Positions 41,033-49,853 of a stretch of DNA of 64,000 bases are shown piece by piece. Both the position numbers and the translations under genes were made by a program. Position 1 is the first letter of the stretch. Every line of letters begins with the position of its first letter. The notes beneath the pieces were generated by a model. It searched no databases. It was not told the DNA's origin and saw only the letters and a list, made by a program, of their open reading frames with translations. The stretch is from Alteromonas genovensis (GTDB taxonomy: Bacteria > Pseudomonadota > Gammaproteobacteria > Enterobacterales > Alteromonadaceae): the NCBI RefSeq assembly GCF_010500895.1, contig NZ_JAAAWO010000001.1, positions 558,001 to 622,000 of the forward strand, read 5' to 3'.

Positions 41033-41977
41033 ATGCAAATTCATTTAGCTAATCCACGAGGCTTTTGTGCCGGCGTTGACCGCGCAATCACGATAGTAGA
41101 GCGCGCTTTAGAGATGTTTGAACCGCCTATCTATGTACGCCATGAAGTTGTGCACAACAAGTTTGTTGTTGATGGGCTTCGCGAGCGCGGCGCACTGTTT
41201 GTGGATGAGCTTCATGAAGTGCCAGACGACAGCATTGTTATCTTTTCGGCTCATGGCGTGTCACAGGCCGTGCGCAAAAATGCGACTTCTAGAGGCCTGA
41301 AAGTGTTTGACGCTACCTGTCCATTAGTGACTAAGGTGCATATGGAAGTCACCCGTGCGAGCAAATCTGGAACTGAATGCATTTTAATTGGGCATGCAGG
41401 ACACCCGGAAGTTGAAGGCACTATGGGGCAATATAGCAATGAAGATGGCGGCATCTACCTTGTCGAGTCCCAAAGCGATGTTGAAAAACTGACGGTCAAA
41501 GACCCGTCAAGGCTCTATTACTGCAGTCAAACTACGCTGTCGGTAGATGATACCGCTGACGTTATCGACGCGCTACGCGCGAAGTTCCCGGCGATTAACG
41601 GCCCTCGTAAAGACGATATTTGCTACGCCACGCAAAATCGACAAGATGCGGTACGCGATTTGGCAACAGATTGTGATGTGTTGTTGGTAGTTGGGGCGCA
41701 AAATAGCTCTAACTCCAATCGTTTGCGTGAGCTTGCCGAGAAGATTGGCGCGAAAGCGTATCTCATCGCCGATGCTAACTGTATTCAAGAGTCTTGGTTA
41801 GAAAACGTTAACCATGTTGGCGTCACCGCCGGCGCCTCGGCCCCTGAGGTACTTGTGCAAGGGGTTGTAGATCGGCTTAAAGCATGGGGAGCCGTTTCTG
41901 CTTCCGAGCGCTCGGGTAGAGAAGAGAATGTTGAATTTGCGGTGCCTAAAGAGCTGCGGGTGAAGCAAGTTGTGTAA
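41033..41977 (+). CDS. ispH: 4-hydroxy-3-methylbut-2-enyl diphosphate reductase
   Basis: IspH performs the last step of the non-mevalonate isoprenoid pathway, giving IPP and DMAPP, with a [4Fe-4S] cluster. The 314-residue protein has the three cluster cysteines (GFCAGVDRA near residue 12, [12 protein letters not shown] near 96, and DANCIQESW near 196-198), plus [20 protein letters not shown] and QNSSNSNRL for substrate contacts. The gene ends in a short tandem repeat that copies the stop-codon context. Confidence 0.98.
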   Translation: MQIHLANPRGFCAGVDRAITIVERALEMFEPPIYVRHEVVHNKFVVDGLRERGALFVDELHEVPDDSIVIFSAHGVSQAVRKNATSRGLKVFDATCPLVTKVHMEVTRASKSGTECILIGHAGHPEVEGTMGQYSNEDGGIYLVESQSDVEKLTVKDPSRLYYCSQTTLSVDDTADVIDALRAKFPAINGPRKDDICYATQNRQDAVRDLATDCDVLLVVGAQNSSNSNRLRELAEKIGAKAYLIADANCIQESWLENVNHVGVTAGASAPEVLVQGVVDRLKAWGAVSASERSGREENVEFAVPKELRVKQVV

Positions 41978-42011
41978 GTAGCTGGGTGTAAGTGGGTGGG
42001 TGTAAGCGTAA
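41970..42011 (+). repeat. 14-bp tandem repeat at the ispH stop codon
   Basis: Three consecutive 14-base units carry TGTAAG at 41973, 41987 and 42001. The first contains the ispH TAA stop; the second and third repeat the GGTGTAAG context just downstream. Confidence 0.75.
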
Positions 42012-42086
42012 TAAAGTTGCACTCGCTTAACAAGGGTAGCAAAGACTAAAGCTACCAAATCGCTATCGCAACATCTCAGTGAAGCT

Positions 42087-42118
42087 AAAAAAACCGCAGT
42101 TTTTACTGCGGTTTTTTT
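42087..42118 (+). terminator. Terminator after ispH
   Basis: AAACCGCAG (42091-42099) and CTGCGGTTT (42106-42114) with a 6-base loop and long A and T runs. It closes the murJ-ispH region. Confidence 0.95.
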
Positions 42119-42160
42119 ATGCTAAAGGCTACTGGCGCAAATCAGAAAAAGAATGGATTA

Positions 42161-42423
42161 TACCAGTACGCATAGATAGTTACCCACTCAGCGAGACTTA
42201 AAATGTTTGAAATCGCGGCGTGTTACCGCAGATGCAGTGGTCCTACATCAAGGTGACATAACAAAGAGTACGGACATTTTAAACTCGCCCTTCGGGAAGG
42301 TCTGGCAAGTTTCCTAGCATCATTCTGGGAATTTGAAAGGGAATAGCCATTCCTGCATTCCCACGCTTTGCTAGGAAACTTGCCAGCGCCTTCTGAGTGA
42401 GCAATTATCTATGCGGACTGGTA
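42161..42423. repeat. 263-bp nested inverted-repeat element (MITE-like)
   Basis: The ends (42161-42191 and 42393-42423) are inverted repeats matching at 27 of 31 positions. Inside, CTGGCAAGTTTCCTAGCA (42302-42319) is perfectly repeated in inverse at 42369-42386, extended by GAAGG/CCTTC with a bulge, and the innermost part has GGGAAT/ATTCCC pairs. No protein-coding frame is present. The terminal inverted repeats suggest a non-autonomous element; no transposase or certain target duplication can be seen. The remaining gap to pilV (42424-42681) shows no clear feature. Confidence 0.75.
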
Positions 42424-42681
42424 TTTTCATACCGATAGCATTGCGTCCGCCAAATACTGTTGTCGATGAATAACGCGGTGATAATCAGCGTAGGCCAAGG
42501 GATTTCGAGAAAGAGGGTAAATACATTTGGCTTAGCTTTGGTATTAGGAGTGAAAAAACTAAAAGGCATGATGTTATTAAATTATACGTTTTAATCATCA
42601 AAGATACTTTTTTTAGCACGCTTACCGTCTAAACTGCTGTACTGGCATTAATGTAAATGACTAATAGTTGGTTAGGCAATT

Positions 42682-43332
42682 ATGGCAACGCAGAAGGAAA
42701 CAATGAAGCACGTTAAGGACAACCCCATCATCTCGCAACGAGGCGTAGGATTAATTGAAATCCTTATTACGCTATTTATTCTCGCTGTGGGGTTGTTGGG
42801 TGTTGCTGCGCTTCAATTTACCGGGTCATTTGCCAACAAAGATGCAATTAGCAGAACACAGGCGGAATTAGTCGCCGCACAAGTGGCTGAGCGTTTGCGC
42901 GCAGCAGCACGGCCTGCGACTGTTGGTGACGGTATGGTAGTCAATAATGCGTATTTCTCCAGCAATTCATACAACTTCTCCACATTAAGCTGCACCGGCT
43001 CTAGTCAGCCTTATCAGTGTTTTTGTCTAACTCGCCCAGCCGGTGTTCCCAACTGCGAAAGTAATAACTGCACAGAACTGCAGATGGCAGAGTACGATGG
43101 GTGGGCGTTATCCTGCTCGGCGGTGCAAACTAACCCACAAACCGAGATTACAGTGAATTGCGATGACAATAATAGTGCAGATATTTATTCCTGCAGCACT
43201 GGGTCGCGCATTGAAGTGATGTTGACATGGCCTGTTGCGTCTTCGAGCACGCGACAATACACCAAGAATAGCCGATGTAATCCGAATACCGGCGATAGTA
43301 ACGCCTGTGTTGTTAAGGATATTACGTTATGA
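42682..43332 (+). CDS. pilV: Type IV pilus minor pilin PilV
   Basis: A 216-residue prepilin with the class III signal cleavage site QRG|VGLIEILITLFILAVGLLG (Gly at about residue 21, Glu at +5). The long N-terminal helix is typical. The later part is cysteine-rich (about ten cysteines), implying disulfides. Minor pilins form the tip complex that primes pilus assembly with PilW, PilX and PilY1. It is first in the pilV-W-X-Y1-E operon; its stop overlaps pilW by 4 bases. Confidence 0.9.
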   Translation: MATQKETMKHVKDNPIISQRGVGLIEILITLFILAVGLLGVAALQFTGSFANKDAISRTQAELVAAQVAERLRAAARPATVGDGMVVNNAYFSSNSYNFSTLSCTGSSQPYQCFCLTRPAGVPNCESNNCTELQMAEYDGWALSCSAVQTNPQTEITVNCDDNNSADIYSCSTGSRIEVMLTWPVASSSTRQYTKNSRCNPNTGDSNACVVKDITL

Positions 43333-44300
43333 GGCGTTCGAATGTGTGCTTAGCTGTTTTGTTTAAGGGCCGCTCTTTTAAAAAGCGTGCTTCCAAAAGC
43401 AGTGTTTCTTTCAATACTGATTATATGAACAATAATTACATAAGCAGCGCATCTAAAGCTAACCAAGGCGGTTTTTCATTGGTAGAGTTAATGATAACCC
43501 TCACCCTTGGACTTATTATCTCAGGTGCCATCATTCAGGTATTGGTAAGCAGCAGTGTAACAAATAAACTCAATCAGGCGGTGTCTCAGGTACAGGAATC
43601 GGGTCGTTTTATCATGAGTCGACTATCGAGAGAGTTTTATGAAGTGGGTCGTTACGACCTTATCACTGCCAATGTGGATGCGTCGGTGGATATCGTAGCC
43701 GAGTCAGCCTACATTCAGAATAATCCTGTTGCTATCCCCGGAGATTTCATCAACAGCGCTACGCTAGGCAGTATTCAAACCACTAGTGGTGGAAATGACA
43801 AACTAGTGGTGAACCTTTTGGCTGCTAACGATTGTACCGGCAACAAACATGGCTACCCAGTGGACGTAGAGTTTCACGTGGTGAATCATTACTTTGTTGT
43901 TGGCAGTGAGCTTAAATGCACTGGTTTTGATGGAAGGGTTCTTCGGGGCCTTAAAGCACAAACCGTGTCTCCGGTAACGGTTACATTATTAGATAATATC
44001 GAAAGTTTTCAAATTCAATTTGGCGTGTCAGATACGGTAACGACATCACAGGGGCAGGCGGTTACTTACGTTACACCGGACCAGATTGGAAATTTACGTA
44101 CATTGAATCAACAGGTAGTCTCACTTCGGTGGGCGCTCATGTTAAAAAGCTATCAAAATGAAGTGCGCCAAACGAACGCACAAAAATTTGCCTTACTTAA
44201 CGAAGCTGCAAAGACCATGGATACAGCACATTACTATCAGGTCTTTTCTAAGACCCTTGCGCTTCGCAATATGAAAAACTTTGTTAGGAGTTCACGATGA
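43329..44300 (+). CDS. pilW: Type IV pilus minor pilin PilW
   Basis: A 323-residue prepilin with processing site NQGG|FSLVELMITLTLGLIIS. The leader before the cleavage glycine is unusually long (about 48 residues) and basic, but AAGGAT lies 8 bases before the ATG at 43329, supporting this start; a later ATG at 43425 has no ribosome site. The body fits PilW (about 270-330 residues). Both ends overlap neighbours by 4 bases (ATGA), so pilV, pilW and pilX are translationally coupled. Confidence 0.88.
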   Translation: MRRSNVCLAVLFKGRSFKKRASKSSVSFNTDYMNNNYISSASKANQGGFSLVELMITLTLGLIISGAIIQVLVSSSVTNKLNQAVSQVQESGRFIMSRLSREFYEVGRYDLITANVDASVDIVAESAYIQNNPVAIPGDFINSATLGSIQTTSGGNDKLVVNLLAANDCTGNKHGYPVDVEFHVVNHYFVVGSELKCTGFDGRVLRGLKAQTVSPVTVTLLDNIESFQIQFGVSDTVTTSQGQAVTYVTPDQIGNLRTLNQQVVSLRWALMLKSYQNEVRQTNAQKFALLNEAAKTMDTAHYYQVFSKTLALRNMKNFVRSSR

Positions 44301-44860
44301 AACAGCGTGGTTTAGTCATGGTGTTTGCATTACTTGTGCTGCTTTCTATCACCGTATTAGGTGTAAGCGCAGTCACTAGCAGCTTATCGCAATCGAAAAT
44401 GGCCATGTCGATGCAGCAAAGCGGTCTTGCATTTGATGCGGCGGAATCAGCAATAGCTGGGGTGTTCTTTGAGTCAGAAGATGAAGTGTTACTTGCTGAC
44501 GATACGTTAACCGATCCGCTATCAGAGGCAAGGCAGGGTACGATTTTCGACCCTAATGCAGATGAAATGAGCTGCTTTGATGAAGGAGACTGGACGGACA
44601 GGCATATGACAGCCGGTGGACTAACGACGGGAAGTCGTCACGTTACGTCAGGAAGTTATCAGTCGTCTATGTCGACTAAAAGTTGGTCTCGAACTGCTTT
44701 TATACGAGAGCAGGCTTGTCGAGGCTCGAGCAACGTTATTGGTGGCAGCAATGTTAACTGTCATGTTTTTATTATTAGAGGATGTGGGAAGGTTTCTGGT
44801 AAGCCTTCAGTGGTAGCAAATTCACTAGCCGCGTCGGTCTTTGGCCCAGCATCTCAATAG
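44297..44860 (+). CDS. pilX: Type IV pilus assembly protein PilX
   Basis: A 187-residue minor pilin with leader MKQRG|LVMVFALLVLLSITVLG. As in other PilX proteins the glutamate at +5 is missing. A conserved FDAAESAIAG motif follows the N-terminal helix. Four cysteines lie in the C-terminal half. It overlaps pilW by 4 bases and precedes pilY1 by 8. Confidence 0.87.
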   Translation: MKQRGLVMVFALLVLLSITVLGVSAVTSSLSQSKMAMSMQQSGLAFDAAESAIAGVFFESEDEVLLADDTLTDPLSEARQGTIFDPNADEMSCFDEGDWTDRHMTAGGLTTGSRHVTSGSYQSSMSTKSWSRTAFIREQACRGSSNVIGGSNVNCHVFIIRGCGKVSGKPSVVANSLAASVFGPASQ

Positions 44861-44868
44861 GTAGTAAT

Positions 44869-47800
44869 ATGAAAAAGTTAATAAGCTCCTTCACATCAAC
44901 GGTTTTATTTGGCTGCATTGCGTTCTCCGCCATTGGTGACGATTTAGATATTTACCTTGGAAATGCAGATAGCGCAGTAACCTACAACCCTAACGTTATT
45001 TTTATTATGGACTCATCGGGGAGTATGGGGGCTTATGATGGCACGAGTCAGTCTCGAATGCTGCGAGTACAAAACGCATTAAAAGAAGCCCTCGGTTCGG
45101 CGACGAATATCAATGCCGGCCTTATGCGCTTTTCTGATTACGGTGGTCCAATTCTTTACCCTGTGAGAGATATAGACGATGCGGTTCGCCCTGAAATTGT
45201 GGTATCTACCGGTTCGAGCAACAACGATGCCCACGAGATAGACGGCTCGGTAACTACATCTTCAAATGAAGTTATTCTCAGTAAAGGTACAGATACCGTT
45301 ACCTCTGGGATGCGTTTCGAAACACTGCAAATTCCACAAGGCGCCACGATTGTGAGCGCAAATATTCGTTTTACGTCAGAAGGGTTTAATATCGCTGACA
45401 CCTCATTAGTGATTTCTGCAGAGGCACAGGCCGACAGTACAGCGTTCAGCACATCTTCAAACAACCTTTCCTCAAGACCTAAAACGGCCACAAACGTAGA
45501 GTGGGTGGCAGGTAACAGCTTCCCCACAACCGGAGAGGTTATTACCACGCCGGATATCAGCGGTGTTATACAAGAAGTCGTCAACCTTAACGATTGGTGC
45601 GGTGGTAAAGACCTTAATGTACTCATTGAAGGCACTAGCATAACAGGGCTGAGCGATCGCCGAGTAAGAGCTATAGATGAGGGGCTGAGCGGTGCACCGC
45701 AGCTAGTCGTATCTTATGATGACACAACGGCAACGGGATGTACGCAAGGTGAAAGTGTTTATCAGGTTGCGAGTCAGCGTGATAACTCAGAAGAAGACAC
45801 TAATGGCTATCCAAATACCGGCACAGAATTGACTTTTTATAGCGCTTATAACGATGATATCGCAGTGCGTTTTCGTAATTTAAACCTACCGCAAGGTGCG
45901 GAGATTACCGAAGCCTACTTAGAGTTTACCTCTAACGCCAACAGAACCTATTCTAATGCCAGTATGCGCATTAGGGGAGTGGCACAAAATGACGTTAATG
46001 ATTTTCATCCAGAAAGGCGTTACCGGTTACGAGATTTACCGAAAACCTCTGGCATAGTCTGGTCTATGCCGAGTTTCTATTACCAAAACGTTTATCGTAC
46101 ACCAGATATAAGCAGTGTTGTCAAAGAAATAGTGGACCGCTCAGGGTGGCAAGCCGGTAATGATATGGCGTTCGTACTCGATAATTTTAACTCTTATCGA
46201 AGTGCATATACTTACAACGGTTCGGCTTCCCGTGCGCCAAAGTTAATTATTAAATTTAATGGGGCGGCTACACCGGGTGCATCGGCAACGGTACGTCAAC
46301 ACCTAATGAGTAAGGTAGACGAACTCAGCGCAAATGGGTTCACTCCGATTGTAGATACTCTTTATGAAGCCGCTAGTTATTACGGTGGTAATGCAGTTTA
46401 TTATGGCCTTGAGCGGGGTAAAAATGACGTCAATAACTCAGTAAGACGCAGTACTCGAGTCAGTCATCGTTCTTCTTATATCGGCGGTGACCCCATTCGT
46501 CCATCCGGTTGCTCTGAAGGAAACCTTTCCGATAGCGACTGTATTAATGAGCGAATTCCGGTAGGCGCAAACTATATTTCGCCAGTCTCAGACCTTCAAT
46601 GTCAAACCAATAATCATATTGTGTTGTTGTCAGACGGTGAGGCGAATAACAATCATAGCGTGGATGAAATTCAAGCGTTGCTAGGTGAAAACTGTACCGG
46701 TAACGGCGGTGAGAAATGTGGGCTTAATTTAGTCAAAAATATCAGTAAAGCGGAAACCTCAGCCATTGGACCTCGGGTAATAACCCACACCATAGGTTTT
46801 GCTGCTAACAGTACCGCCAATAACTTCTTAAACCAGCTTGCTATTCAAAGCGGTGGGGGATTCTACCAAGCGGATAACAGCGAAGATTTGTTAGCCGCTT
46901 TCAACACCATATTGCGTTCTGTTAAAGACGTAAATGCCACCTTTGTATCGCCAGGTGTGGCGGTAAATCAGTTAAACCGTTTAACCCATCGAGATGAGCT
47001 TTATTTCGCTTTATTTAAGCCAAGCGAAGGCGCTATTTGGCCTGGGAACTTAAAGCGCTATCGTTTGAGTGGGGATGATGTTTTGGATAAAAACGATTCA
47101 AGTGCGGTAGACAGTGTTACCGGCTTCTTCTCTGAAAGTTCGCATAGTTATTGGTCTGTGTTTGCAGACGGTAATGACGTTAGAAATGGTGGCGCTGCGA
47201 GTAAACTCACCTCTGAACGCAATCTGTATGTGTTTGACGGGGTGGGTTCAATTGTTAGCAGCACTAACGAGCTACACGAAGACAATGGTTCAATTACTGA
47301 GTCGGATTTGGCTATTGAGGATGAAACTGATGCCGGGGCGCTGCGGGACGTTTTATTGAAATGGGCGCGCGGTGTTGATGTTAAGGATGAAGACGGTGAT
47401 GGCAGTACACGTGACTTTGTCTCTCGAATGGGCGACCCAATTCATTCACAACCCATCATAGTGAACTACGGCACCAATGATTCAGCCATATTTGTGGCAA
47501 CCAATCACGGTATGCTGCACTCTATAGATACAGAAACCGGCGATGAAAACTTTGCCATTATGCCAAAAGAATTATTGCCTAACATTGAGCACTTTTATAA
47601 AGATGCGTCGTCGTTTGATCATAAATATGGGCTAGATGGCGATATGGTGCTGCGAACCGTTGGTAACAAAATGTACCTTTACGTTGGCATGCGAAGAGGT
47701 GGGCGCAACTATTATGTTTTTGATGTGACGCAAAAGACATCGCCAAAATTAGTGTACAAACTTGAAGGTGGCACTGGTAGCTTAAGCAAGCTCGGTGAAA

Positions 47801-48942
47801 CCTGGTCTAGACCCACCATTACCAAAGTTAAGATAGGTGGCGTGGTAAAAGACGTCATGATTGTTGGCGGTGGCTATGACAATGCTCAAGATAATAGAAT
47901 TGTAAGATCCGGTGACACCGTGGGTAATGCGGTCTTTATGTTTGATGCAGATACCGGTGCGCTTTTATGGCATGCCAGTAACGCTGATGCCAATTTAAAC
48001 CTAACGAATATGCAATACAGTATTCCAGGTCGAGTTTCTGTGATTGACAGGGATAACGATGGTTTGGCCGACCACATGTACGTGGCCGATACGGGCGGGC
48101 AGCTATTTAGACTTGATATCTATAATGGTGAAACAGGGGCCGACTTTATCAAGGGCGCTCGATTAGCCGACTTTGGCGGTGATACTGCAGAGTCGAATCG
48201 TCGTTTCTATTACGGCCCTGATGTGTCCGAAGTCGCTTTAGGTGATGAGTTGTATTACGGCGTGGCACTAGGCAGCGGCTGGCGTGCATCACCGTTAGAT
48301 ACGGCGGTGGAAGATAACTTTTATATGCTTAAAGATGACGGCGTATTCAACCGCAATACAGACGGTGACTATAAGTTTATGTCAACGGTGTTTGAAAGCG
48401 ATATGTATAACGCAACCAGCCATGCATTGACCAGTTCGGTTGAGTCTGAGCGAGAGATTGCAGCCCAGGACTTTGCCAACAAAGCAGGGTGGTACCTCAA
48501 CCTTTCTACAGGGGGAGAGAAGGTATTGTCATCACCGCTGATCATTGACTATAAAGTATTTTTTACCACTTATGTGCCATCTTCAAGTAGCACGAGTGCC
48601 TGTGCACCGCCTACTGGCAACAGCCGAGCTTACTTAGTTAATTTGTTTAATGGTAATGCTCTTACAGACCTTAATATCAACGGTATTCTTGATGACGGTG
48701 ACCGAGCTGCGGATCTTAAGCAAACGGGGATTGCGCCAGAAACCAAAATTCTGATTGAGAGCATTACCAGTCCGGTTGTGTGTTTAGGTACAGAGTGTGT
48801 TTCTGCTGTTATTGAAGTAGATGAAGACGGAAACGACGAAGCATGTACTTCTGCCTTTGAATGTTTGGGGCAGAATATTTACGGGCGATTTGAGCGTATT
48901 CAGCGCGGAAGTTGGCATTCAGAGACAGAGCGAGAGCAATAA
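44869..48942 (+). CDS. pilY1: Type IV pilus tip adhesin PilY1 with two inserted beta-domains
   Basis: A 1357-residue exported protein (signal peptide about 1-23, ending SAIG), longer than P. aeruginosa PilY1 (about 1160). A von Willebrand A MIDAS motif DSSGSMG lies at residues 48-54, but two tandem copies of a beta-rich domain (about 125-283 and 300-464) interrupt the fold before it resumes with TPIVDTLYEA near 492 and LLSDGEANNN. The C-terminal PilY1 propeller follows, with calcium-type loops DEDGDGSTRD, DRDNDGLAD and DLNINGILDDGD. PilY1 controls pilus retraction and surface sensing. It shares an operon with PilVWX and PilE. Confidence 0.93.
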   Translation: MKKLISSFTSTVLFGCIAFSAIGDDLDIYLGNADSAVTYNPNVIFIMDSSGSMGAYDGTSQSRMLRVQNALKEALGSATNINAGLMRFSDYGGPILYPVRDIDDAVRPEIVVSTGSSNNDAHEIDGSVTTSSNEVILSKGTDTVTSGMRFETLQIPQGATIVSANIRFTSEGFNIADTSLVISAEAQADSTAFSTSSNNLSSRPKTATNVEWVAGNSFPTTGEVITTPDISGVIQEVVNLNDWCGGKDLNVLIEGTSITGLSDRRVRAIDEGLSGAPQLVVSYDDTTATGCTQGESVYQVASQRDNSEEDTNGYPNTGTELTFYSAYNDDIAVRFRNLNLPQGAEITEAYLEFTSNANRTYSNASMRIRGVAQNDVNDFHPERRYRLRDLPKTSGIVWSMPSFYYQNVYRTPDISSVVKEIVDRSGWQAGNDMAFVLDNFNSYRSAYTYNGSASRAPKLIIKFNGAATPGASATVRQHLMSKVDELSANGFTPIVDTLYEAASYYGGNAVYYGLERGKNDVNNSVRRSTRVSHRSSYIGGDPIRPSGCSEGNLSDSDCINERIPVGANYISPVSDLQCQTNNHIVLLSDGEANNNHSVDEIQALLGENCTGNGGEKCGLNLVKNISKAETSAIGPRVITHTIGFAANSTANNFLNQLAIQSGGGFYQADNSEDLLAAFNTILRSVKDVNATFVSPGVAVNQLNRLTHRDELYFALFKPSEGAIWPGNLKRYRLSGDDVLDKNDSSAVDSVTGFFSESSHSYWSVFADGNDVRNGGAASKLTSERNLYVFDGVGSIVSSTNELHEDNGSITESDLAIEDETDAGALRDVLLKWARGVDVKDEDGDGSTRDFVSRMGDPIHSQPIIVNYGTNDSAIFVATNHGMLHSIDTETGDENFAIMPKELLPNIEHFYKDASSFDHKYGLDGDMVLRTVGNKMYLYVGMRRGGRNYYVFDVTQKTSPKLVYKLEGGTGSLSKLGETWSRPTITKVKIGGVVKDVMIVGGGYDNAQDNRIVRSGDTVGNAVFMFDADTGALLWHASNADANLNLTNMQYSIPGRVSVIDRDNDGLADHMYVADTGGQLFRLDIYNGETGADFIKGARLADFGGDTAESNRRFYYGPDVSEVALGDELYYGVALGSGWRASPLDTAVEDNFYMLKDDGVFNRNTDGDYKFMSTVFESDMYNATSHALTSSVESEREIAAQDFANKAGWYLNLSTGGEKVLSSPLIIDYKVFFTTYVPSSSSTSACAPPTGNSRAYLVNLFNGNALTDLNINGILDDGDRAADLKQTGIAPETKILIESITSPVVCLGTECVSAVIEVDEDGNDEACTSAFECLGQNIYGRFERIQRGSWHSETEREQ

Positions 48943-48944
48943 TT

Positions 48945-49406
48945 GTGAGTAAGGTAAAACAACAGGGCTTTTCACTGATTGAACTAATGATTGTAGTGAC
49001 TATTATTGGCATTATTGCAGGTATTGCATATCCCTCTTATCAGGGGGTTATAGCCGATGGTTACAGAGGAACAGGGCAAGCGGATTTACTCGCCTTTGCT
49101 GCTGCCATGGAGCGCCATCAAAGCGGTTCGTTCAGTTATGAAGGAGCTGGCACTAGTGGGAGCAACACGGGGGCGCCTGCTGTATTTGCCACCTATTCAC
49201 CATCATCTGAAAATGCGGCAAGCAAGCGCTATAACTTAACGATTGTTGCCGCAAATGCCACTAGCTATGAGCTAAAGGCCACGCCTGTGAGTGGCTCTGG
49301 GCAAGCAGACGATGGTGCCTTATTTTATTTCAGCGATGGTCGAAAAGGCTGGGACAGAAACAATAATGGCTCACTCGACACTGGCGAGTATTGCTGGTCT
49401 TGCTAA
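48945..49406 (+). CDS. pilE: Type IV pilin-like protein PilE
   Basis: A 153-residue type IV pilin with GTG start (SKVKQQG|FSLIELMIVVTII), the Glu at +5 and a typical long helix; AYPSYQ and a C-terminal Cys pair (CWSC) fit PilE. Just before the end, DRNNNGSLDTGE is a complete EF-hand-like calcium loop. It begins 3 bases after the pilY1 stop. The in-frame extension into pilY1 (to 48912) is rejected because it predates the leader. It is the last gene of this operon. Confidence 0.9.
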   Translation: MSKVKQQGFSLIELMIVVTIIGIIAGIAYPSYQGVIADGYRGTGQADLLAFAAAMERHQSGSFSYEGAGTSGSNTGAPAVFATYSPSSENAASKRYNLTIVAANATSYELKATPVSGSGQADDGALFYFSDGRKGWDRNNNGSLDTGEYCWSC

Positions 49407-49417
49407 AGTATTTAATA

Positions 49418-49498
49418 AGAGCGCTCAGGATAGAGCGCTTGAGGGATTGCCCTTGAGGAATAGCCCTTAAGAAAGAGCGCTTAAAAAGAGCCCTGCAG
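49418..49498. repeat. 14-bp tandem repeat after pilE
   Basis: AGCGCT or AGCCCT-like cores start at 49420, 49434, 49448, 49462, 49476 and 49489, giving five intervals of 14, 14, 14, 14 and 13 bases, with flanks resembling TGAGGAATAG. AGCGCT is itself palindromic, so the repeat can form stems. It separates the convergent pilE and the short PilV-like gene. Confidence 0.75.
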
Positions 49499-49520
49499 AC
49501 CGAAAAACTAAGAAGAGAAG

Positions 49521-49814
49521 CTAAGGGACCAGTTTTAAATGGCCCAATTCTTGAACATCGGCCCAGGCTTGCTCATAACTATCAATCATCATTTGCTTTC
49601 TTGCGCTGTTTATAGTGGTATTGCGAGAAAGCTTTTTGTCATAAATGGCAACCCATAGCGATTCAGTGTGAGTAAACGCCCCTACCATACCCACAGTGAC
49701 TGATAAAAATAGGGCAGTCGCTATAAGTACTTCAACCAATGCGCCTCCGTGTTGTGCGCACCCTCTATTTAAATGATGTCGGTTTTTACGACTCATTGTG
49801 CTCAAGGTTTTCAT
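49521..49814 (-). CDS. Short PilV-like minor pilin
   Basis: A 97-residue prepilin with site GG|ALVEVLIATALFLSVTVG (Glu at +5), preceded by a 23-24 residue basic leader. The soluble part is only about 55 residues, shorter than canonical PilV. A good ribosome site (AGAGGAA) precedes the ATG. It is last in a four-gene minus-strand series (FimT-like, PilW-like, PilX-like, this). It may be a minimal or shortened PilV; the frame ends cleanly and shows no sign of a frameshift. Confidence 0.75.
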   Translation of the reverse strand: MKTLSTMSRKNRHHLNRGCAQHGGALVEVLIATALFLSVTVGMVGAFTHTESLWVAIYDKKLSRNTTINSARKQMMIDSYEQAWADVQELGHLKLVP

Positions 49815-49853
49815 CTTTTCTCTATTCCTCTAAAAATGTTGTCTATGGCTGTA

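Noticed and set aside
42161-42423. Complete insertion sequence
   Set aside because: Only 263 bases, with no transposase frame of useful length; at most a non-autonomous element.
49521-49814. Frameshifted remnant of a longer pilV
   Set aside because: The DNA downstream of the stop is a tandem repeat, not a continuation in another frame, so a naturally short protein is simpler.
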